Program-made: the position numbers and the translations under genes
The notes under the pieces: generated by a model
Seen by the model: the letters and a program-made list of their open reading frames with translations, nothing else
The model's database searches: none
What the model was told of the DNA's origin: nothing
Assembly: GCA_002923375.1 (NCBI GenBank)
Contig: BEIJ01000002.1
Location: 124,001 to 188,000 of the forward strand
Source of the DNA: a bacterium HR33
Lineage (GTDB): Bacteria; Gemmatimonadota; Gemmatimonadetes; Gemmatimonadales; GWC2-71-9
Direction of reading: 5' to 3'
Length of the DNA stretch: 64,000 nt
In this document: piece after piece, positions 58,582 to 64,000 of the stretch
Layout of the letters: each line of letters opens with the position of its first letter
How positions within the stretch are numbered: the first letter of the stretch is position 1

Positions 58582-60228
58582 ATGCCGAACTGGGGAGTGC
58601 GCGATCCCGCTCTGAGGCTGGGTGCGGCGGCGATATTGGCGGTGCGATTCTCTACCGCTGCCGCCGCCCAGGAGATAAACCTGGTAGCGCTGGCCGATAC
58701 GGTATTCCAGCGCTGGAACTCCACCCACACTCCGGGTTGTGCCGTGGGGGTGGCGAGGGACGGGAAGGTGCTGCTGCAGCGCGGCTACGGCATGGCGGAC
58801 CTGGAAAGCGGAGCCCCAATCACTCCCCAGACGATCTTCGAATCAGGGTCGGTAGCCAAGCAGTTCACCGCCGCGGCGGTCGTATTGTTGGCTCTGGACG
58901 GCAAAGTCAACTTATTAGACGAGCCGATTAGGAAATACATCCCGGAGCTTCCGGAGTACGAGCGGCCGATAACCATACGGCATCTTTTGACCCACACCTC
59001 GGGGCTTCGGGAATGGAGTTCCCTCGTGGCGTGGCAGGGTTGGCCTCGGGGTAGCAGAGCGCACGAGCAGCCGGACCTTCTCGATGTGGTCTTCCGCCAG
59101 AAATCGCTCAATCATCTACCGGGCCAATATTACTCGTACACCAACTCCGGCTACGCGCTCGCCATGACTCTAGTGGAACGGTTGAGCGGCCGGTCGTTCC
59201 AGGAGTTCACCCGGGAGCGGATTTTCCAACCTCTGGGAATGAATAACACGCAGTGGCGAGACGATTTCAGGAGGCTGGTTCCGGGGCGGGCCCAAGCGTA
59301 CTCGCCCGACGGGGAAGGGGGATGGAGGCTCAACATGCCCTTCGAGAGCGTGGTAGGGCCCGGAGGGATGCTGACCACCGTGGGAGACTGGCTGGTCTGG
59401 AGTCAGGCCGTGCACGAGGGAAGACTGGGCCGAGCTCTCACGGATTCTCTGCACCGCCGGATGAGACTCAATAACGGCCGGGAGATTCGCTATGCTCTGG
59501 GGCTCAACGTGGGGGACTACCGGGGAGTGCGGGAGATATCGCACTCCGGTTCCACTGCGGGATATTCCACGTTTTTGGCGCGCTATCCCGATGAGGGAAA
59601 TCTAACCATTGCGGTACTGTGCAACGTATCGAGCGCCACTCCGGCGAACTACGTGCGCCGGATGGCGGATCGCTTGATCAGGAGGTTTCCCGAGGAGCCG
59701 TCCCTGGACACTGTGCTTATTGACCGGACCCAGTGGGCGCGCTACGCGGGGATTTACCGTAACGAACGCACCTATGCGCCTTTGGAGGTGCGCTCCGAAC
59801 CGCCGGAGCGGGCCCGAGCTCTCCCCGGGGGCTGGTATTGGATGCCGAACGACAGCAGGTGGACTTTCGAGTTGGGGGCGCAGGGCCGTCCGGCGGTTCT
59901 GAGGATCGCCCAACCCGACGGCGATACGGTCATCTACCGTTACGCCTCGCCTCGCCGCTGGGCGCCGAGCGTCCGAGAGCTGGCGGCCTTCGAGGGATCG
60001 TACCGGAGCGAGGAGATCGGGGTGACCTACGAGGCGCGGGTGGTGGGAGACACGCTGGCCCTCACAGTGCGTCCGGGCGTCGTGTTATCCTTGCAGCCGT
60101 CTTACCCCGACGCTTTCACCGTTCGGGGGAGCACCGTTTGGTTCGGTCGCGACCGTTCCGGCCGGGTGACGGCGATGCACGTGAGCGAGTCGCGGGTTTG
60201 GGATTTGGTCTTTCAAAGGGTGAGATAG
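58582..60228 (+). CDS. Serine hydrolase, class C beta-lactamase-like
   Basis: A 548-residue exported protein. It begins at ATG 58582 (GAGG eight bases upstream) with a signal-like N-terminus that ends in an Ala-rich stretch. The catalytic SVAK (SxxK) lies in ESGSVAKQFTAAAV, the Y-x-N in YSYTNSGY, and HSGSTAGY matches the third motif (HxG-type). An 80-residue-plus C-terminal beta domain follows, as in many esterase/peptidase-type members. Substrate unknown. It is followed four bases later by a DinB-like gene, suggesting an operon. Confidence 0.92.
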   Translation: MPNWGVRDPALRLGAAAILAVRFSTAAAAQEINLVALADTVFQRWNSTHTPGCAVGVARDGKVLLQRGYGMADLESGAPITPQTIFESGSVAKQFTAAAVVLLALDGKVNLLDEPIRKYIPELPEYERPITIRHLLTHTSGLREWSSLVAWQGWPRGSRAHEQPDLLDVVFRQKSLNHLPGQYYSYTNSGYALAMTLVERLSGRSFQEFTRERIFQPLGMNNTQWRDDFRRLVPGRAQAYSPDGEGGWRLNMPFESVVGPGGMLTTVGDWLVWSQAVHEGRLGRALTDSLHRRMRLNNGREIRYALGLNVGDYRGVREISHSGSTAGYSTFLARYPDEGNLTIAVLCNVSSATPANYVRRMADRLIRRFPEEPSLDTVLIDRTQWARYAGIYRNERTYAPLEVRSEPPERARALPGGWYWMPNDSRWTFELGAQGRPAVLRIAQPDGDTVIYRYASPRRWAPSVRELAAFEGSYRSEEIGVTYEARVVGDTLALTVRPGVVLSLQPSYPDAFTVRGSTVWFGRDRSGRVTAMHVSESRVWDLVFQRVR

Positions 60229-60232
60229 TGCA

Positions 60233-60772
60233 ATGAAAATCAAAGCCAGATCTTCCGCTGAAGGTTATCTCTCCTCGCTTTTGGAAGAGACTTTGGAGGC
60301 ATGGTGGGACGTGCGGGCGGGAGTCATCGACGAGCTGCGCAACATACCGCCGAGCAAGCTGGATTTCCGTCCCACCGCCGAGGTTCGGAGCGTCCGGGAG
60401 CTGGTACAGCACATCTTGGAAGTGGCCATGATGATGACCGGCGAGCTTACCCGCCCGGACACCGATCTCCATCGCGCTCCGTGGCCCAAGCTGTTGTCCC
60501 TGTATGCCAAACCCGCTTGGCGTGCCAAGACAAAGGCGGAGCTTTTGGCCCTGCTGCGCTCCCAGTTTCGGGAGGCGGAGAGAAAGTTCCGCGCGGCCGG
60601 AGAGATCGCGCTCTTTCAATTGTTGACCCGGTTCGACGGGAAGCGGGGGACCAAGTTCACCTGGTGGCATCACGGGATCGCCCACGAGGAGTACCACCGG
60701 GGACAACTGGCCACCTACGCGCGACTGATGGGTCTGGTGCCTGCGCTCACCAAGCGCATCCAGGGGAGCTGA
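60233..60772 (+). CDS. DinB family protein
   Basis: A 179-residue four-helix-bundle protein. The three metal-binding His of DinB/YfiT proteins are apparent: His in ELVQHILEVA (about residue 63), and His in HHGIAHEEYHRGQLATYARL. DinB-like proteins bind a divalent metal and are linked to thiol-transferase or stress functions; no reaction can be assigned. It is tightly behind the serine hydrolase gene (ATG 60233). Confidence 0.9.
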   Translation: MKIKARSSAEGYLSSLLEETLEAWWDVRAGVIDELRNIPPSKLDFRPTAEVRSVRELVQHILEVAMMMTGELTRPDTDLHRAPWPKLLSLYAKPAWRAKTKAELLALLRSQFREAERKFRAAGEIALFQLLTRFDGKRGTKFTWWHHGIAHEEYHRGQLATYARLMGLVPALTKRIQGS

Positions 60773-60957
60773 GCTTCAGCGCCGAAGGCGGGCTCGCTGT
60801 TCCGCCGCCTTCTCTACCAGGCGTCTGAGTTCGGCGATGGGTTGGGGGTGATCCTACGCCGAAAACAGGATATCCTTTTCTCGGTAACGCGGTAGATAGG
60901 GCGGCCGGGGACGGGTTTCACACCACGAATCGAAGCCTTGACGCGAGGTTACGTCGA

Positions 60958-62115
60958 ATGGCCCAATACCAGAGACTGGACACCAAGCTGATCCACGCCG
61001 GAGAGCCCGAGCCTAGAATCGCCGGCGCGGTGGCGATGCCGATTTTCCAGTCCGCCATGTTCGAGTATGGCGGCGAGGCAGAATATCACGACATCACCTA
61101 CATTCGCCTGAACAACACTCCCAATCATTTGGTTCTGCAAAAGAAGCTTGCCGCCCTGGAGAACGCCGAAGCTGCTTTGGTGGCGGGAAGCGGAATGGCG
61201 GCCATAACCACGGCTCTCCTCACGGTACTCTCCGCCGGGGACCATCTGCTGGCCCAGAGCTGCCTCTACGGAGGGACTCACGATTTCGTCACCCGCGATC
61301 TGAAAACCTTCGGAATCTCTTACGACTTCATCGAGGGCAACTGTCCCGATACTTGGGCCGCCAAACTGAAGCCCAACACCAAAGCGATATACGTGGAGAC
61401 GATGAGCAATCCGCTACTGGAAGTTCCCGATCTCGAGGCCGTGGTCAAGTTCGCCAGGGAGCACAACTTGGTTTCCCTCATCGACAATACCTTCGCCAGC
61501 CCGGTCAATTTCCGGCCTCCGGAGCACGGCTTCGATTTGTCGCTCCACAGCGCCACCAAATACCTGAACGGTCACTCCGATATCGTCGCCGGCGTGGTGA
61601 TCGGAAGAGCCCACTTGGTGGAGCGGGTGAAACACCGGCTGGACCATCTTGGAGGATCGCTGGATCCCCATGCTTGTTTCCTACTCCACCGGGGGGTAAA
61701 GACGTTGGGAGTGAGGGTGCGGTTCCAGAACCAGAGCGCTTTGGCTCTAGCGCAATTCCTGGCATCTCATCCCAAGGTGGTCCGGGTGAACTATCCCGGA
61801 CTGGAGAGCCACCCGCAGCACCAGCGCGCCCGCCGGCTGTTCGACGGGTTCGGGGGAATGTTGAGCTTCGAACTGGACGGCGGAGTAAGGGCGGCGGAGC
61901 GCTTCATGAAGAACGTTCGCCTCCCCATCTGCGCCCCCAGCCTCGGAGGAGTGGAAACCCTGGTCACTCGGCCCGCCACCACTTCGCACTCTGGGATGTC
62001 TCCCGAGGATCGGAAAAGACTGGGCATTACCGACTCTCTGATCAGAGTCTCGGTCGGGATCGAGGCGGCAGACGATCTTTTGGCCGACTTCGAACAAGCG
62101 CTCGCTCGAGTTTGA
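60958..62115 (+). CDS. Cys/Met metabolism PLP enzyme (methionine gamma-lyase/cystathionine lyase-like)
   Basis: A 385-residue fold-type I enzyme. LDTKLIHAGEPEPRIAGAV, ALVAGSGMAAIT, then SLYGGTH-like CLYGGTHDF, VETMSNPLLEVPDL, LIDNTFASP (cofactor Asp), and the Schiff-base Lys in HSATKYLNGHSD define the trans-sulfuration family. The tail GGVETLVTRPATTSHSGM carries the carboxylate-binding Arg. The exact activity (methionine gamma-lyase, cystathionine gamma-synthase or beta/gamma-lyase) is not resolved. It precedes thrC by 8 bases, linking sulfur amino acid and threonine metabolism. Confidence 0.93.
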   Translation: MAQYQRLDTKLIHAGEPEPRIAGAVAMPIFQSAMFEYGGEAEYHDITYIRLNNTPNHLVLQKKLAALENAEAALVAGSGMAAITTALLTVLSAGDHLLAQSCLYGGTHDFVTRDLKTFGISYDFIEGNCPDTWAAKLKPNTKAIYVETMSNPLLEVPDLEAVVKFAREHNLVSLIDNTFASPVNFRPPEHGFDLSLHSATKYLNGHSDIVAGVVIGRAHLVERVKHRLDHLGGSLDPHACFLLHRGVKTLGVRVRFQNQSALALAQFLASHPKVVRVNYPGLESHPQHQRARRLFDGFGGMLSFELDGGVRAAERFMKNVRLPICAPSLGGVETLVTRPATTSHSGMSPEDRKRLGITDSLIRVSVGIEAADDLLADFEQALARV

Positions 62116-62123
62116 ACCGGTCA

Positions 62124-63419
62124 ATGAGACTGGTCAGCACCGCAGGGAAATCCCCTCCTACGGAACTCAAGACGGCTTTGTTGGAGAGTCTGGCCCCGGA
62201 CGGCGGGTTGTACGTCCCCGAAGTTTTGGCGCCTCTTTCGGAAAGCGTCCTCGAGCACTTTGGCTGCGGCGATTTCGAGACGACGGCGAGCCGGCTGGCT
62301 CGACATCTCCTGGGAGATAGCCTCGCCCCGGACGATCTGGATGCGATCGTTCGATCCGCTCTGGATTTTCCCATACCTTTGGTGCGGCTGAACGAACGGA
62401 TCTTCGCCCTGGAACTGTTCCACGGCCCCACGCTGGCGTTCAAGGACGTGGCCGCGCGGTTCTTGGCGCGGTTGATGCTCCACGTTTTTGCCGGCGAGAC
62501 CCGCCCGCTCACCGTGCTGGTCGCCACCTCCGGAGACACCGGAGGTGCGGTCGCCCATGCTTTTTACAAACTGCCGAATACCCGCGTGGTGGTCCTTTTT
62601 CCCGAGGGAAAAGTAAGCCCGGTCCAGGAACGGCAGTTTTCCACACTGGGGGAGAATGTGCTCGCGGTGGCGGTAGAAGGCACCTTCGACGACTGCCAGC
62701 GCCTGGCCAAGGCCGCTCTGGCAGACGGATCGCTGCGGGCCGAGTTCTTGCTCACCTCCGCGAACTCGATCAATATCGGCCGACTGCTGCCCCAGATTTT
62801 CTACTACTTTCACGCGCTGGCTCAACTCCCCGGGGAACCGAAAGAAGTGATCGTTTCGGTCCCTTCCGGGAATCTGGGCAACCTTACGGCCGGGTTGATG
62901 GCCAAACGCCTGGGGCTGCGCGTGCGGCGGTTCGTTGCCGCAACCAACGCGAACGACGTGCTGCGCGAATATCTCCGGACCGGATCTTACTGCCCCCGTC
63001 CGGCTCGTCCTACGGTATCTCCCGCAATGGACGTAGGCGACCCGAGCAATTTGGCCAGGATCCAATGGCTGTACGGCGGGGATCTCGAAGGCTTGAAGGG
63101 CGATCTAGAAGCCTTTTCCTACAGCGACGCCGAGACTGTGGAGACCGTCGCGAGGTACAGTGCCCGGTACGACTACCTGCTGGACCCGCATTCTGCGGTG
63201 GCGGCACTGGGTCTGGAAGACGCCCTTGCGGCCAGCCCGGAGTGCGTGGGCATTTTTCTGGCGACGGCTCATCCGGCCAAGTTCTCTCCCGTGGTGGAGC
63301 GGGCCACCGGGCGGCCGGTACCCGTGCCGGCGCAGCTGGATTTCAAAGGGCGCCGGTCCCGGGTGGAGCGGATCCCGCCGGATCTCGATAGATTGAAAGC
63401 CCTGTTGCGTCGAACGTGA
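62124..63419 (+). CDS. thrC: Threonine synthase
   Basis: A 431-residue PLP enzyme of the E. coli-type threonine synthase group. STAGKSPPTELKTALLESLAPDGGLYVPE at the N-terminus splits into the family pattern (TELKTALLESLAPDGGLY), followed by the PLP-binding Lys in FHGPTLAFKDVAARF, VLVATSGDTGGAVAHAF, and VPSGNLGNLTAGLMAK (phosphate loop). It converts O-phosphohomoserine to threonine. ATG 62124 is 8 bases after the upstream PLP-enzyme gene, so the two form an operon competing for or connecting homoserine-derived intermediates. Confidence 0.95.
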   Translation: MRLVSTAGKSPPTELKTALLESLAPDGGLYVPEVLAPLSESVLEHFGCGDFETTASRLARHLLGDSLAPDDLDAIVRSALDFPIPLVRLNERIFALELFHGPTLAFKDVAARFLARLMLHVFAGETRPLTVLVATSGDTGGAVAHAFYKLPNTRVVVLFPEGKVSPVQERQFSTLGENVLAVAVEGTFDDCQRLAKAALADGSLRAEFLLTSANSINIGRLLPQIFYYFHALAQLPGEPKEVIVSVPSGNLGNLTAGLMAKRLGLRVRRFVAATNANDVLREYLRTGSYCPRPARPTVSPAMDVGDPSNLARIQWLYGGDLEGLKGDLEAFSYSDAETVETVARYSARYDYLLDPHSAVAALGLEDALAASPECVGIFLATAHPAKFSPVVERATGRPVPVPAQLDFKGRRSRVERIPPDLDRLKALLRRT

Positions 63420-63506
63420 GCCGGGTGGGTCCGCTTGTGCGGCTGGAACTTTATCGCCCGCAGAGTGTGATATGGAGCAATCCGCTTATTCAGTGAGGGC
63501 CGAAAC

Positions 63507-64000
63507 GTGAAACGAGCATTGTGGTTCGTCTTTTGCGGAGCGCTGTCCGTTCCGCAGCACTTGGGGGCTCAGTCGTTTCGTATGGAGACTCCTGGAGCCG
63601 AGCCGCTGATGAGCGGTTTTGCGGCGGCGGTAGCGATCGCCGAGTCTGACGTTTTGATCGGCGAGGCATTGAATCGGCGCACTTCGGGATTGGTGTACGT
63701 GTATCGCCGAAATTCCCAGGGCCGATGGGCGGAAGCGCAGCGGATCACCGCGTCGGACGCGTCTTTGGGGGACCGTTTCGGAGCGGCGCTGGCGTCCGAG
63801 GGGCGGACCTTGGTGGTGGGGGCAACCGATCGGGGCGGCGAGCGGGGAGCGGTGTACGTGTTCCAGCGGGACGATCGGGGGACCTGGAGGGAGGTGCAGA
63901 TCCTCACCGCGTCCGATCCGGCTGAAGGGGATGCTCTGGGCCGTGCCGTGGCGCTGAGCGGTAACCTGATTGCCGCTGCCGCTTGGGGCAAAGACCAGGG
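63507..64000 (+). CDS. FG-GAP repeat protein (5' part only)
   Basis: From GTG 63507 the frame runs off the right edge. A signal peptide (KRALWFVFCGALSVPQHLGA) is followed by repeated FG-GAP-like units about 50 residues long: VAIAESDVLIGEA then SGLVYVYRR, FGAALASEGRTLVVGAT then RGAVYVFQR, LGRAVALSGNLIAAAAW. These build integrin-alpha-type beta-propellers on the cell surface. The C-terminal part and function are outside the window. Confidence 0.85.
   Translation, partial: MKRALWFVFCGALSVPQHLGAQSFRMETPGAEPLMSGFAAAVAIAESDVLIGEALNRRTSGLVYVYRRNSQGRWAEAQRITASDASLGDRFGAALASEGRTLVVGATDRGGERGAVYVFQRDDRGTWREVQILTASDPAEGDALGRAVALSGNLIAAAAWGKDQ

Overview
The window is GC-rich, densely packed, and reads like a chromosome segment of a Gemmatimonadota-type bacterium. 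That assignment is an inference from gene content: large sortilin/VPS10-like beta-propeller proteins, TAT-exported M19 dipeptidases, many serine hydrolases, a zinc-ribbon Ser/Thr kinase with Big-2 domains and the TIGR03545/TIGR03546 pair. No rRNA is present to confirm it. There are two tRNA genes. I see no CRISPR array, integrase, intact transposase or phage module.

1-6.2 kb holds a truncated serine hydrolase, then a fluoride-resistance operon (riboswitch, unknown helical protein, crcB, DUF190 protein), a decayed vapBC pair, and a copper module (csoR-copA) whose promoter is built into a palindromic operator. 6.2-17.4 kb carries a nitroreductase, a degenerate hybrid histidine kinase, a DUF4198 protein beside the stump of an RND metal pump, a DsbA-like oxidoreductase, two outer-membrane barrels, a Ser/Thr kinase and a DUF6036 toxin-antitoxin-like pair.

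17.5-26.8 kb is the most notable stretch. A mercury operon (merT, merP, merA) is led by a CsoR/FrmR-type sensor and a sigma70 promoter that overlaps a perfect palindrome. After a GYD-domain gene comes a translationally coupled five-gene unit, senA-senB-MFS-egtD-egtB. It combines the selenoneine pathway (SenA, SenB), the ergothioneine enzymes (EgtD, EgtB) and a candidate transporter. EgtD would make hercynine for both EgtB and SenA. No senC/selD is in the window.

26.8-37 kb has a minus-strand operon (VPS10-like protein, EF-Tu-domain-2-like miniprotein, M19 dipeptidase, amidase) divergent from a second VPS10-like protein coupled to a NifU-like scaffold. 37-49.4 kb is mostly housekeeping: tRNA-Leu, tRNA-Thr, a signal-peptidase homologue, an epimerase, a KamA radical-SAM enzyme, citrate synthase, a TerC protein, an aminotransferase and an acyl-CoA synthetase. 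49.5-64 kb holds peptidases (M19, M14), an ALDH16-type dehydrogenase paired with deoC (deoxyribose phosphate to acetaldehyde to acetate), a nuclease, a serine hydrolase, a DinB protein, a sulfur-amino-acid PLP enzyme paired with thrC, and the start of an FG-GAP protein.

A recurring theme is enzyme homologues with altered catalytic residues: the hybrid kinase, the signal peptidase, both M19 dipeptidases, the M14 peptidase and the nuclease. All functions are inferred from sequence patterns; no database search was run.
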